DNA from: Pseudomonas sp. SCA2728.1_7
GTDB taxonomy: Bacteria > Pseudomonadota > Gammaproteobacteria > Pseudomonadales > Pseudomonadaceae
Length of the DNA: 64,000 bases
Reading direction: 5' to 3'
Assembly (NCBI RefSeq): GCF_018138145.1
Contig: NZ_CP073104.1
Span: 3,162,001-3,226,000, forward strand
Shown here: piece after piece, positions 28,897 to 37,898 of the stretch
How positions within the stretch are numbered: the first letter of the stretch is position 1
Layout of the letters: the number at the start of each line of letters is the position of its first letter
Program-made: the position numbers and the translations under genes
The notes under the pieces: generated by a model
Seen by the model: only the letters and a program-made list of their open reading frames with translations
What the model was told of the DNA's origin: nothing
Databases searched by the model: none

Positions 28897-29204
28897 GCGA
28901 TCTCCTTTTTGGCGCTATATGAGTGCCAGGTATTGTTTTGGATGGTTTGCAGCTTAGGCGCTTTACCGCTTTGCTTTTCAGCGGCAGTTTTGGCGGTTTC
29001 ACGGCAGAACCGGCCAAAGACGTCTAAAACGTAGAAAATACGCTTGCTGAAACGTTTAATCTAGATTGATCGGCACGTTACTCGATAATGTCCCATCCTT
29101 GAAGTCCAACTTGTCGGATGCGCTGCGACAATAGTCGCCTGCCCTAATCGGGTAGGATTGGCGAAAATGTCGCGGCAAGCTCGAAAAAACAAGGAAATAC
29201 CGGG
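28897..29204. promoter_or_regulatory. Divergent fruB-fruR regulatory region
   Basis: A 308-base gap holding the promoters of both transcription units. It contains one strong Cra operator (29048-29059) and a degenerate second palindrome, CTAAAACGTAG, near 29023-29033. No further structure is evident. Confidence 0.7.
29048..29059. promoter_or_regulatory. FruR/Cra operator
   Basis: TGAAACGTTTAA (minus strand TTAAACGTTTCA) is the imperfect palindrome known as the Cra target at the fruB promoter of P. putida. Its position between fruB and its own regulator gene supports the call. Confidence 0.88.
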
Positions 29205-30200
29205 TTGAAACTCAGTGATATCGCGCGGTTGGCCGGAGTGTCCGTGACCACCGCCAGCTACGTCATCAACGGCAAGGCCGAACAGCAACGCATCAGCACC
29301 GCCACCGTCGAGCGGGTGCGGGCGGTGGTCGATCTGCACGGCTTCACGCCGAACCCTCAAGCGGCTGGACTGCGTAGCCGGCATACGCGCACGCTGGGCT
29401 TTATTCTGCCGGATCTGGAGAACCCCAGTTACGCGCGGATCGCCAAGCTGCTCGAGCAAGGTGCGCGGGCACGCGGTTATCAATTGCTGATCGCCAGCTC
29501 CGACGATGCGCCCGACAGCGAGCGCCAGTTATTGCAACTGTTCCGCGCGCGTCGCTGTGATGCGCTGATCGTCGCCAGTTGCCTGCCGGCCGGCGATGAC
29601 AGCTATCGGCAGCTACAGGCCAAAGGTCTGCCGATCATCGCCATCGACCGGGTCATGGAACCCGAGCACTTCTGCTCGGTGATCAGTGACGACCGCGAAG
29701 CCAGCCTGCACCTGACCCAGAGCCTGCTCGATCCGCAACCGAAGCAGATCGTACTGCTTGGCGCCCGTCCGGAACTGAGCATCAGCCAGGAACGTGCCGC
29801 CGGTTTCAAACAGGCTCTGGTCGATTTCAAAGGCGAAGTGCTGGTCGAACACGCCGAATCCTTCAGCCGTGAGTGCGGCAAGCAACTGATGGAAGAACTC
29901 CTGCAGCGTCTGGGGCATTTGCCCGATGCGTTGGTGACTACGTCCTACGTGCTGCTACAGGGTGTGTTCGATGCGTTGCATGACTTCCCGTTGAAATCGC
30001 GACCACTGCGCCTCGGCACCTTCGGCGATACGCAGTTGCTGGATTTCCTGCCGCTGCCGGTCAACGCCATGGCCCAGCAGCACCAGTTGATCGCCGACAA
30101 GGCGCTGGAACTGGCGCTGGCCGCCGTCGAGCAGTCGGAGTACAAGCCCGGTGTGCAGGCCATCGCGCGGACCTTCAAGCAGCGTATCCACCAGGACTGA
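29205..30200 (+). CDS. fruR: Fructose operon repressor, LacI family (FruR/Cra)
   Basis: Transcription regulator of 331 residues. The N-terminal helix-turn-helix reads KLSDIARLAGVSVTTASYVINGK, followed by the hinge helix region and a periplasmic-binding-like effector domain. The initiation codon is TTG at 29205, supported by AAGGAA eight bases upstream and by the family N-terminus starting exactly there; no ATG is available. In pseudomonads this protein represses fruBKA and is released by fructose 1-phosphate. The weak start codon may keep its level low (inference). Confidence 0.93.
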   Translation: MKLSDIARLAGVSVTTASYVINGKAEQQRISTATVERVRAVVDLHGFTPNPQAAGLRSRHTRTLGFILPDLENPSYARIAKLLEQGARARGYQLLIASSDDAPDSERQLLQLFRARRCDALIVASCLPAGDDSYRQLQAKGLPIIAIDRVMEPEHFCSVISDDREASLHLTQSLLDPQPKQIVLLGARPELSISQERAAGFKQALVDFKGEVLVEHAESFSRECGKQLMEELLQRLGHLPDALVTTSYVLLQGVFDALHDFPLKSRPLRLGTFGDTQLLDFLPLPVNAMAQQHQLIADKALELALAAVEQSEYKPGVQAIARTFKQRIHQD

Positions 30201-30203
30201 GCC

Positions 30204-30980
30204 GTGGAGCTGATCGACAGCCACACCCACCTCGATTTCCCCGACTTCGACGCCGATCGCTCGGCGTTGCTCGCCGAATGCCGCGCCCTCGGAGTGCGGC
30301 GGATGGTGGTGTTGGGGGTTTATGAGGGTAACTGGCAACGGGTGTGGGATCTGGTGCAGAGCGACAAGGACTTGTACGCGGCGTTCGGTCTGCATCCGGT
30401 GTATCTCGATCAGCATCGTCCTGAAGATGTATCAGCGCTCGGTGATTGGCTGAACCGGCTGCGCGGTCATCGACAATTGTGTGCGGTGGGCGAAATCGGT
30501 CTGGATTACTTCATCGAAACGCTGGATCGCGAGCGGCAACAAGCGCTGTTCGAAGCGCAACTGCAATTGGCGGCGGATTTCCAATTACCGGCATTAATCC
30601 ACGTTCGCCGTAGTCATGCGGCGATCATCGCTACGCTCAAACGCTTCAAGCTCAAACGCGCGGGGATCATTCACGCCTTCGCCGGCAGCCGTGAAGAAGC
30701 GCGGGAGTACATCAAACTCGGTTTCAAACTGGGCCTGGGCGGTGCACCGACCTGGCCGCAGGCGTTGCGCATGCATCGGGTACTGGCGGAACTGCCGCTG
30801 GAGTCGATCGTGCTGGAAACCGATTCACCGGACATGGCGCCTGCGATGTTTCCCGGTCAGCGCAACAGCCCGGCGCACTTGCCGGCGATTTGTAAGACCT
30901 TGGCCGAGCTGATGAAGATCAGCCCGGAGCGACTGGCCGCTGCCAGCACCGCGAACAGCTGTGAAGTATTCGGCTGGTAA
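30204..30980 (+). CDS. TatD-family metal-dependent hydrolase
   Basis: TIM-barrel metallohydrolase of the TatD DNase family, 258 residues, starting at GTG four bases after the fruR stop, so co-transcription is likely. Metal ligands are visible: SHTHLDF at the N-terminus, GEIGLDY near residue 97, IHVRRSH near 132, IHAFAGS near 156 and ETDSPDM near 207. Family members act as 3'-5' exonucleases or deoxyribonucleases in DNA repair. Any link to fructose control is only positional. Confidence 0.92.
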   Translation: MELIDSHTHLDFPDFDADRSALLAECRALGVRRMVVLGVYEGNWQRVWDLVQSDKDLYAAFGLHPVYLDQHRPEDVSALGDWLNRLRGHRQLCAVGEIGLDYFIETLDRERQQALFEAQLQLAADFQLPALIHVRRSHAAIIATLKRFKLKRAGIIHAFAGSREEAREYIKLGFKLGLGGAPTWPQALRMHRVLAELPLESIVLETDSPDMAPAMFPGQRNSPAHLPAICKTLAELMKISPERLAAASTANSCEVFGW

Positions 30981-30987
30981 CAAGCCC

Positions 30988-31377
30988 TCAGTCGGCGTGC
31001 GCCTTGGCGGCCTCCAGAATCAGCATCAGATGCTGACGCTGGCGTGCGTAACGGACGACCACGAAGTACACGAAAATCGTGATCAGTGAAGCGTTCAGTT
31101 GTTCGGTGACGCTCAGCAGCCCCACCCATTCCATTACCAACGCCACCAGCAATGCGGTGCAGACTGTTACTGAAGCGCTGAAACGCAGCAGTGCAAGCGA
31201 ATCAAGGGATTTGAAGCGTTTGATCTGTTGCGGGCAACGCAATTCCAGCGTTTGCTGGCAATGCTCGCAGGTAAACGGTTCATTGATCGAAATGGCATTG
31301 AGTTGCCACGGTTTGAGCAGCAGCGTGGTCTGGCAATGAGCACAACGGCCCTGGACTCCCAGAGTTGCGGCAGACAT
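30988..31377 (-). CDS. Zinc-ribbon membrane protein, unknown function
   Basis: Small protein of 129 residues with a strong AGGAGG ribosome-binding site. Residues 1-50 hold a zinc-ribbon pattern: CAHC near residue 12 and CEHC near 37. Residues 65-110 contain two hydrophobic helices (SVTVCTALLVALVMEWVGLL and SLITIFVYFVVVRYA). The likely topology is a cytoplasmic zinc ribbon anchored by a helical hairpin. It is convergent with the TatD gene (7 bases apart). No named family is recognised. Confidence 0.75.
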   Translation of the reverse strand: MSAATLGVQGRCAHCQTTLLLKPWQLNAISINEPFTCEHCQQTLELRCPQQIKRFKSLDSLALLRFSASVTVCTALLVALVMEWVGLLSVTEQLNASLITIFVYFVVVRYARQRQHLMLILEAAKAHAD

Positions 31378-31519
31378 GAGCGGCCTCCTCTACGCGAACG
31401 ATTGGGTATGGATACTGGATCATTGCTGGGGAAATGCCAGAGTCTGCAGAGAAACAGGATTGGGCTTACGGGCCGAAGTGAAAAAGTCCTACAAAAGGTT
31501 CTGATAAAACGCAAAACCC

Positions 31520-31608
31520 TGTGGGAGCGAGCCTGCTCGCGAAGGCGGTGTGTCAGGTGACAGCGATGTCACTGACAGATTGCATTCGCGAGCAGGCTCG
31601 CTCCCACA
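31520..31608. repeat. REPIN (GAGCCTGCTCGCGA type)
   Basis: Inverted pair TGTGGGAGCGAGCCTGCTCG / ...GCTCGCTCCCACA around a loop that includes GTGTCAGGTGACAGCGATGT. It lies 17 bases from the chemoreceptor stop. Confidence 0.9.
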
Positions 31609-31625
31609 TTCTGATCCGGCTTGTT

Positions 31626-33656
31626 TCAGACGCGGAAGGCGCTGATCAGTTGTTTGAGCTCTACCACTTGGGCTGACAGCGCACGGCTGGCATCTTCAGT
31701 CTGATGCGCACCTTGCGCCGTGCGCTCGCCGGCGCGGTTGATCTCAACGATGTTCTGGTCGATGTCATGGGCCACCGCCGTTTGCTGCTCAACGGCAGCG
31801 GCGATCTGCTGGTTCTGATCGACGATCATGCCCACCGCGCCGAGGATGTTTTCCAGCGCCTGCTGGACCTTCTCCGACTGCCCCACCGTGCCGCTGGCCA
31901 TCTGATGGCTGACGCCCATGGCTTTCACCGCCGCCCCAACGCCGCCGTGCAGTTTGGCGATCATCTGTTCGATTTCTTCGGTCGATTGCTGGGTGCGTTT
32001 GGCCAGCGTGCGCACTTCGTCCGCCACCACGGCAAAACCACGCCCCTGCTCGCCGGCACGCGCCGCTTCGATCGCGGCATTCAGCGCCAGCAGGTTGGTC
32101 TGTTCGGCGATGCTCTTGATCACTTCCAGTACGCGGCTGATCGATTGGCTGTCGCTCGCCAACTGGTTGATCACCCGTACCGACTGATCGATTTCACTGG
32201 CCAGCGCGGCAATGCTGCCCTGCTGTGACTCGACCAGGCCACGACCACTGATGGTCTCGTCATTCACGCTGTGGGCACTGCTCACCGCTGCGGCGGCACT
32301 GCGCGCCACCTCCAGCGAGGTCGCCGACATCTGGTTCATTGCCGTCGCCACTTGCTCGATCTGCGTACGTTGCCCTGCGACCGCTTGGTTGCTTTGCGCC
32401 GAAACGTTTTCAACCTGTCCGGCCTGACGCTCGACCTCGCCGACGGTCTGGCCTACCCGCTCGATCAAGTCGTGAATCTTCTTCACCGTGCCATTGAACA
32501 CTTCGCCCAATTCACCTAACTCATCGCGACTGCTGGCCTTGAAGTTGACCGTCATGTCGCCGGCCGCGACCTTGTCCATCATTGCTCCAAGGCGTTTCAG
32601 CGTGGTTCTGGTCGAGGCGTAAAAACCACCGTAGAGATAGAAAATCAGCACGAACACCACAGACAGCGCCACCGCCTGCAAGACCATGTGCGTGCGGTTC
32701 TGCGCCAGACGCTGCTGCAATTGAGTGTCGAGGAATTTCAGCGTGGCTTCGTTGAGCTCATAGGTCTTGCCGATCAGCCCAGTGACCTGATCGTAAAAAG
32801 CCTGCCACGGCGCATCGAGCGTGTCGGCCATCACCACCTGTTCTTCGAACAGCTCGCTGGCCTGTTTCAGCGAGCCCTTGCTGCTCTCGGCCGCCGTGCT
32901 GAGGTTGTCCCGCGCGGCTTTGCTGGAGCCGAGGGCGTCCTGCAGTTTCAAGCCGTATTCGGCCTGGAGTTTTTCGATCTGCACCAGCAGCTCATCAAAA
33001 CGGGTACTCGAAGAACTGTTGAGAAACCCCTGGCCCAATGAATACGAGCCCATCGCCCGGCCTTCGCCGAGGGTTTGCGTGACGCTCGGCGTGATCAGGG
33101 TGATCAGTTCGCTGAGCTGACGGATGTCGCTCTGATTATCGCGGCTCAGTCCGGCCTGACTGGTGATGATCTGACTGAAAATCTGCGCACTGGCCAGCAG
33201 TTTGCCGATCAACGCGCTTTTGCTCTGCAGCGAGTTTTCCGCTTGCTGGGCCTTTAATGCAGCGATCATTTCGTCGCGCTTGCCATCGAATACCTGGACC
33301 TGCTCAGGGTCGTCGGTCATCGCTGTCAGCCCTTGCAGGTGGGCCAGTACCGCTTGTTCGAGGGTGGTGATTTGCGCCTCGACATTGCCGGCCTTGCCGG
33401 ACTGGCCGAGGGTGACGTTGATCTGCACCAGATTGTTGAGGGTTTCCAGATCCCGGCGCAAGGCCAGGCTGCTGCCCAGCAGATCGAGGCTTTGCAGTTC
33501 GACGCGGGTGCCCTGGAATTCGCGATAGGAATCGCGCACCAGATAGAAATTGGTCACCAGCATCGGCACCAGGAACAGCACGCTGATCAGGCTGAACTTC
33601 ATGCCGAAGCTCAGACGGTTCATCAGCGAGACAGCGGGATAGAGCAAGCTCTTCAC
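31626..33656 (-). CDS. Methyl-accepting chemotaxis protein
   Basis: Inner-membrane chemoreceptor, 676 residues from the GTG at 33656, which has AAGGGAGA upstream; the frame extends 21 codons further without support. TM1 is near residues 20-40. A large helical periplasmic domain of about 290 residues comes next, then TM2 (VALSVVFVLIFYLYGGFY), HAMP (LKRLGAMMDKVAAGDMTV) and a cytoplasmic signalling domain. The conserved tip is IAEQTNLLALNAAIEAARAG. No named ligand-binding fold is evident, so the stimulus is unknown. No che genes are adjacent. Confidence 0.93.
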   Translation of the reverse strand: MKSLLYPAVSLMNRLSFGMKFSLISVLFLVPMLVTNFYLVRDSYREFQGTRVELQSLDLLGSSLALRRDLETLNNLVQINVTLGQSGKAGNVEAQITTLEQAVLAHLQGLTAMTDDPEQVQVFDGKRDEMIAALKAQQAENSLQSKSALIGKLLASAQIFSQIITSQAGLSRDNQSDIRQLSELITLITPSVTQTLGEGRAMGSYSLGQGFLNSSSSTRFDELLVQIEKLQAEYGLKLQDALGSSKAARDNLSTAAESSKGSLKQASELFEEQVVMADTLDAPWQAFYDQVTGLIGKTYELNEATLKFLDTQLQQRLAQNRTHMVLQAVALSVVFVLIFYLYGGFYASTRTTLKRLGAMMDKVAAGDMTVNFKASSRDELGELGEVFNGTVKKIHDLIERVGQTVGEVERQAGQVENVSAQSNQAVAGQRTQIEQVATAMNQMSATSLEVARSAAAAVSSAHSVNDETISGRGLVESQQGSIAALASEIDQSVRVINQLASDSQSISRVLEVIKSIAEQTNLLALNAAIEAARAGEQGRGFAVVADEVRTLAKRTQQSTEEIEQMIAKLHGGVGAAVKAMGVSHQMASGTVGQSEKVQQALENILGAVGMIVDQNQQIAAAVEQQTAVAHDIDQNIVEINRAGERTAQGAHQTEDASRALSAQVVELKQLISAFRV

Positions 33657-33783
33657 TGGAAGTCTCCCTTGGTTTTTCTTGTTTTTATTGGCAGGCGCGG
33701 GGCGACAGCAGATAGCCACTATCGGGCGCCATCTCTGTATAGCTCAAATCGAAGGGAGGTTTTGTAACTTAAGGTTAACGACA

Positions 33784-33861
33784 AAAAGATCGCAGCCTGC
33801 GGCAGCTCTCACAGGAAACACACAATCCCTGTGTAGGAGCTGCCGCAGGCTGCGATCTTTT
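33784..33861. repeat. REP pair of a second type (GCCGCAGGCTGCGATC)
   Basis: AAAAGATCGCAGCCTGCGGC pairs perfectly over 25 bases with the segment ending GCAGGCTGCGATCTTTT (33837-33861), loop about 28 bases. The motif differs from the five GAGCCTGCTCG copies. Its T-rich end could also serve as terminator for ampE. Confidence 0.85.
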
Positions 33862-33884
33862 GATCCTTCTTTAAATCAGTGAAA

Positions 33885-34724
33885 TCAGTGGATCAGGACT
33901 GTCCACAAGGCAAACCCGGCATACCACAGCACCGCCGCACGCAGCAGCAGTTCCCACAGGCAATCGAGGGTGTTTATGCCTTCCGGCCCGACCACTGGAG
34001 GTGGAATTTCACCCGCCGCCAAACCGACCCGATTGATCAGTTGCGCCGCGCTGATGTTCCAGTTGAGCAGTTCATGCAGCATCACCCGGCTGACCGCGAC
34101 AAAATTGCCGACCAGCGCCAGACTCGCCGCCAACAAGCGCACCGGCAGCCAGTCAAAGGCATGCCGCAGTTGCGCAGCGCGCTCCACCAATGCCGGGTTC
34201 TGGCCATGTTCCTGCGCCAGCGCCAACAGGCGATACGCCAACGCCGCCACCGGGCCAAGTACGAAATACCAGAAGATCACCGCAAAAAAGCTCTGATAGG
34301 CCTGCCACAGCAGATGCCCTTGCACGCTTTCAAGCAACTGCTCGCCGCTGTCGGCGCAGATATTCAGATCGCGCTTGGCCACATGTGCCGCTGCTTGCAG
34401 ATCCTCACGGCGCCAGGCATCACGAAAGGGCCCGAGGCCGCCAAGCAAGTCGCCGCGCCCCAGACTGTAAATCACCACCAGCAAATGCACCGGCAACGCC
34501 AGCAAGCCGTAAGCCACCGGCTCCAGCACCACCAGCAACAGCGCCAGCAACGCCACTGGAAACAGCACCAGAATGCTCAGCACCAGCCACGGCTGTTTGG
34601 CCAGCCGCTCGCTGCTTTCCAGCTTGTTCAGTTCGCGGATCCATCCGCCATCGCGTTGAACCCGATGACGCAGGGCCGAAAACTTCTCGATCCACAGCGC
34701 CAGCAGTAACACCAGAAAACTCAT
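33885..34724 (-). CDS. ampE: Regulatory inner-membrane protein AmpE
   Basis: Membrane protein of 279 residues with about four hydrophobic helices (LVLSILVLFPVALLALLLVV, FFAVIFWYFVLGPVAALAYRLL and others), beginning MSFLVLLLALWIEKFSALR as in the family. It is encoded behind ampD with an ATGA overlap, the arrangement found in enterics and Pseudomonas. The family is linked to beta-lactamase induction, but its biochemical role is not established. Confidence 0.92.
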   Translation of the reverse strand: MSFLVLLLALWIEKFSALRHRVQRDGGWIRELNKLESSERLAKQPWLVLSILVLFPVALLALLLVVLEPVAYGLLALPVHLLVVIYSLGRGDLLGGLGPFRDAWRREDLQAAAHVAKRDLNICADSGEQLLESVQGHLLWQAYQSFFAVIFWYFVLGPVAALAYRLLALAQEHGQNPALVERAAQLRHAFDWLPVRLLAASLALVGNFVAVSRVMLHELLNWNISAAQLINRVGLAAGEIPPPVVGPEGINTLDCLWELLLRAAVLWYAGFALWTVLIH

Positions 34725-35281
34725 TGTCCTTCCTCTTGTGCCAGGGCTGCGCGGTAACGTGCCCAGTCGAATGCCGGGCCAGGATCGGTCTTACGCCCGG
34801 GTGCTATGTCGCTGTGCCCACAAATGCGCGCGCCGGTGATGGCCGGAAATGCTGTCTGCAACTGGCGGGTCAGCGCCGTCAACGCCTGATACTGCGCGTC
34901 GGTGAACGGTAGATCATCGGTGCCTTCGAGCTCGATGCCCACGGAAAAATCGTTACAGGTTTCTCGCCCTTCGAACATCGACACGCCGGCATGCCAAGCC
35001 CGCTCAAGACAGGAGACAAACTGGGTGACCTTGCCGTCACGTTCAATCAGAAAATGCGCCGAAACGCGCAAGTCGGCGATCCCTGCAAAGTAGGGATGTT
35101 CGGTGACATCCAGACGATTCTGGAAAAATTCCTGCACCTTGCCCGTGGCGAACTGCGCCGGCGGCAGGCTGATGTTGTGGATGACCAACAGGGAAATTTC
35201 GCCCGCAGGGCGTTCATTGAAGTTGGGCGATGGGCAGACCTGCACCCCGTGACACCACCCGCTAGCGGGATCCAACTGCAT
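34721..35281 (-). CDS. ampD: 1,6-anhydro-N-acetylmuramyl-L-alanine amidase AmpD
   Basis: Cytoplasmic zinc amidase that removes the peptide from anhydro-muropeptides during wall recycling; its loss derepresses AmpC beta-lactamase. 186 residues from the ATG at 35281 (the frame runs further upstream into the neighbouring gene). Zinc and catalytic residues are present: H35 in VIHN, H156, K164 and D166 in GHSDIAPGRKTDPG. Co-transcribed with ampE, with nadC nearby as is common. Confidence 0.96.
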   Translation of the reverse strand: MQLDPASGWCHGVQVCPSPNFNERPAGEISLLVIHNISLPPAQFATGKVQEFFQNRLDVTEHPYFAGIADLRVSAHFLIERDGKVTQFVSCLERAWHAGVSMFEGRETCNDFSVGIELEGTDDLPFTDAQYQALTALTRQLQTAFPAITGARICGHSDIAPGRKTDPGPAFDWARYRAALAQEEGQ

Positions 35282-35345
35282 ACCGATTCCTTCAACGCCG
35301 ACTGTGTTGGCGCCCAGTATGCCGTGATCGGCCCCCGGCGCGCGA

Positions 35346-37526
35346 TCACTTGCCGCGATTGAGTCGCCGCAGATTGCCCAGCACCGACTCCAGCGCCCGG
35401 TCGAACAGCAAGGTGTCGTCCAGCACACGCACCACACCGCGCTCGAATTCCAAGGCCAACGTAATGCGGCTGCGCTCCAGCACCTTCATCCCGGTGCGAT
35501 CGACAAATACATACTTGCCGGTGGCTTCGACAATTGCCGCCAGCTTGCAGCGCAGACTGTTTTCCTCGTCTTCCTGAAACGCCACCCAGCTGCCCAGGCG
35601 CAGTTGCTCGACCTGGCGCAGACCCGCAGCGTCATGGGGCAAGCGTACCGACGTCAGCGCCATGCTGCCCTCGTCGGCAGTTTGCAGCATGATCTGCTGC
35701 GACACCTCGATCATCGGTGCGGCCGGATCCGCCTCGACGGAACGCTCCAGCACCCGTACGTGCAGGGCTTCCAGTGCACTGAAAAATTCACTGGTGGCGA
35801 ATGGATCGAACGCCGAACTGCTCAGGCCATCACGCAGCGATTTGAGCAAGCCCGGCACCAGTGCCAGCAAGCGCAGACTGGATTCAGTGTCGTCATGACG
35901 CTGCACGCTCCAGATCAATTGCTCCATGGTTTGCACGTCGGCCTGCCATTCGGCTGACTGATCGCCATGCTTGAGGCAGGTCAGCAGGAGTACTTTGCTC
36001 CAGGCGTCCTGGACGAAGGTGACCACGGTCGGCGGCAGCGTTTTACCCAGCAACGCTTGATTCAGCGCCCGTTCGACCCGGCGCCGGGCCAGTTCGGTTT
36101 TTGCCCGCCCCTCTTCGGCATCGCGCAACCGTTGCTCAAGCAACTCACTGCGTCGGCGTTCGTCGCTGGTGAACGCGAGGAAATCGGCCAGTAACTCGGA
36201 AAAAATCGCCGGATCATCGACAAAGTCAGTCAGCAGTCGCTGCACCACTTGTTCGATACGCAGGTACAAGCTGTCACGCGCGTCACCGTCACAATCGCCC
36301 CAGCCCATGGCCGCCTCGGCGATTTCATTGAGCAGGCGCCGCGCCGGATGGGTGCTGCGACTGAAGAAACTCTTGTCGAGCACCGCGACCTTGAGCATCG
36401 GAATCTGCAACCGCGCGATCAAGGCCTTGAGCGAATCCGGCACATTGCGGTCTTCAAGAATACAGTCGAAGACCATGGCGATCAGGTTGATCACGTCTTC
36501 GTCCGCATCGCCGACGATGCGCGATTTGCCACTTCTGACGCTGACTCGAGTCAGCAGTTGCTCGAGCTGATTGCGCAGATCGAAGTCATCCTGAGCCGCA
36601 AGCGCCGGCACGTACTGTTGCAGGTGCGAGAGCAGACGCAACAGGTCGCGAGTGGAAATCGGCTGCGCCGCTGCGCTGGACTCCAGCGTTGGTGCGACAC
36701 TGCCGCGCACATGCAAAAGCAACTCCTGCAATGCCGCGAAAACTTCCTGTACACCTTCCTCGACTGGCGCCGGGTCGTGGCCTTCCTCGCGGTCGACATC
36801 GGCTGCCGCACGATCAATTGCGCGACGTGCCGGGGCTGCTTTCAATTCGGGCAACACACCGGTGGCAAGCAGCAACTGATTGGCTTCGGCGTAGAGCTGT
36901 TCGGTGTCGGCCAAGACATAGCGCTCGAACAGTTTGAGCAGGATCAGCTTGACCTTGATTTCCACGCCCAGGTTACGTCCGGCCTGCAGGAAAAACTCGC
37001 AGAGCAGCGCCGGGCCTAGCGGGTTGTGCTGATGATTGAGGGTATTGCCGAGCAGCGCGTTGAGCCGCGCGGTCAGTTGATCGAGCGCGAAGCCGTCACG
37101 CTTGAGTACGCGACCGACCATGGTCTCGACCGCCACACTGCGTTCCATGTCGTCGCTGCGTGGCGCCAACTCGTCATATATCAGGGCATGGGGCAGCGTG
37201 TGGTGCGTGGGATCGTATTGAGTCAGGCCGACAAAGGCTTCAAAAAACTGCTCAAGAAAACCACGCTCGATGTTTTTGCGCTTCAGACGCAGGTCGCGCA
37301 TGGCTTCGAAAAAAATATTCTGTTCGACATCGTTGCGCGCCCGGTCGGCCATTTCAAACAGCGTGTCGTCGGCGTTATCGAACAGCTCCTGCAAACCGTG
37401 GCGCAGTTGCTGGGCAGCCTTGTCGCGAACCTGAAGCAGAATCACAGGCAGGCGGGCGAGCGGCGAGTGATTCGCCTGATCGGCAGTGCCTTTGTGCAAA
37501 GGCACCACTTTCCCGTCGTTGTGCAT
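35346..37526 (-). CDS. DUF1631-family protein
   Basis: Large cytoplasmic protein of 726 residues, mostly helical and acidic, with no signal peptide or membrane helix. It looks like the DUF1631 family of pseudomonads (N-terminal RLPVILLQVRDKAAQQLRHG; C-terminal RLPHDAAGLRQVEQLRLGSW and a beta-rich segment around KYVFVDRTGMKVLERS). The C-terminal 120 residues resemble a PilZ-like barrel in outline, but the RxxxR signature was not found, so c-di-GMP binding is not claimed. AGGAGG precedes the ATG. It lies upstream of ampD on the same strand, 64 bases away. Confidence 0.8.
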   Translation of the reverse strand: MHNDGKVVPLHKGTADQANHSPLARLPVILLQVRDKAAQQLRHGLQELFDNADDTLFEMADRARNDVEQNIFFEAMRDLRLKRKNIERGFLEQFFEAFVGLTQYDPTHHTLPHALIYDELAPRSDDMERSVAVETMVGRVLKRDGFALDQLTARLNALLGNTLNHQHNPLGPALLCEFFLQAGRNLGVEIKVKLILLKLFERYVLADTEQLYAEANQLLLATGVLPELKAAPARRAIDRAAADVDREEGHDPAPVEEGVQEVFAALQELLLHVRGSVAPTLESSAAAQPISTRDLLRLLSHLQQYVPALAAQDDFDLRNQLEQLLTRVSVRSGKSRIVGDADEDVINLIAMVFDCILEDRNVPDSLKALIARLQIPMLKVAVLDKSFFSRSTHPARRLLNEIAEAAMGWGDCDGDARDSLYLRIEQVVQRLLTDFVDDPAIFSELLADFLAFTSDERRRSELLEQRLRDAEEGRAKTELARRRVERALNQALLGKTLPPTVVTFVQDAWSKVLLLTCLKHGDQSAEWQADVQTMEQLIWSVQRHDDTESSLRLLALVPGLLKSLRDGLSSSAFDPFATSEFFSALEALHVRVLERSVEADPAAPMIEVSQQIMLQTADEGSMALTSVRLPHDAAGLRQVEQLRLGSWVAFQEDEENSLRCKLAAIVEATGKYVFVDRTGMKVLERSRITLALEFERGVVRVLDDTLLFDRALESVLGNLRRLNRGK

Positions 37527-37898
37527 CCAAGCCTCCTGAAACGGTGATTCGTTCGGTCAAGCCAACCCGGCCCCCTGTGGGAGCGAGCCTGCTCGCGATG
37601 GCGGTGTATCAGCCGCAGCAATGTCACTGAGAGCATGCATTTCCGAGCAGGTTCGCTCGCACAAGTTCAATCAGGACGTCAAAGCTATGACGTCAAATGC
37701 AAGGCGAATTATCTTTCATAACTTGCACCCGGCGCCATAGCCGTCAGGGTTTCCCCTATACCGCCCCTTTCAGTGACCACGACTGGCCGGGTTTGCTCAA
37801 AGAAAATCGACCGGATGCAGGCAAGCACGCGCGTTCTCGCCTTGGGTTGGCTCGCGCCATGCCCCTATAATCGAACCACTTTGTTTGTGGAGCCCGTT
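37527..37898. other. Intergenic region between the DUF1631 gene and nadC
   Basis: This 372-base divergent gap holds a REPIN at 37576-37663. Otherwise only weak AT-rich stretches before nadC are seen; no promoter is clear enough to name. Confidence 0.6.
37576..37663. repeat. REPIN, diverged copy
   Basis: The left arm TGTGGGAGCGAGCCTGCTCG is intact. The right arm reads TTCCGAGCAGGTTCGCTCGC and carries several substitutions relative to the other copies. Confidence 0.85.

Noticed and set aside
29022..29035. Second Cra operator
   Set aside because: CTAAAACGTAG keeps the central ACGT but the flanks do not match the consensus.
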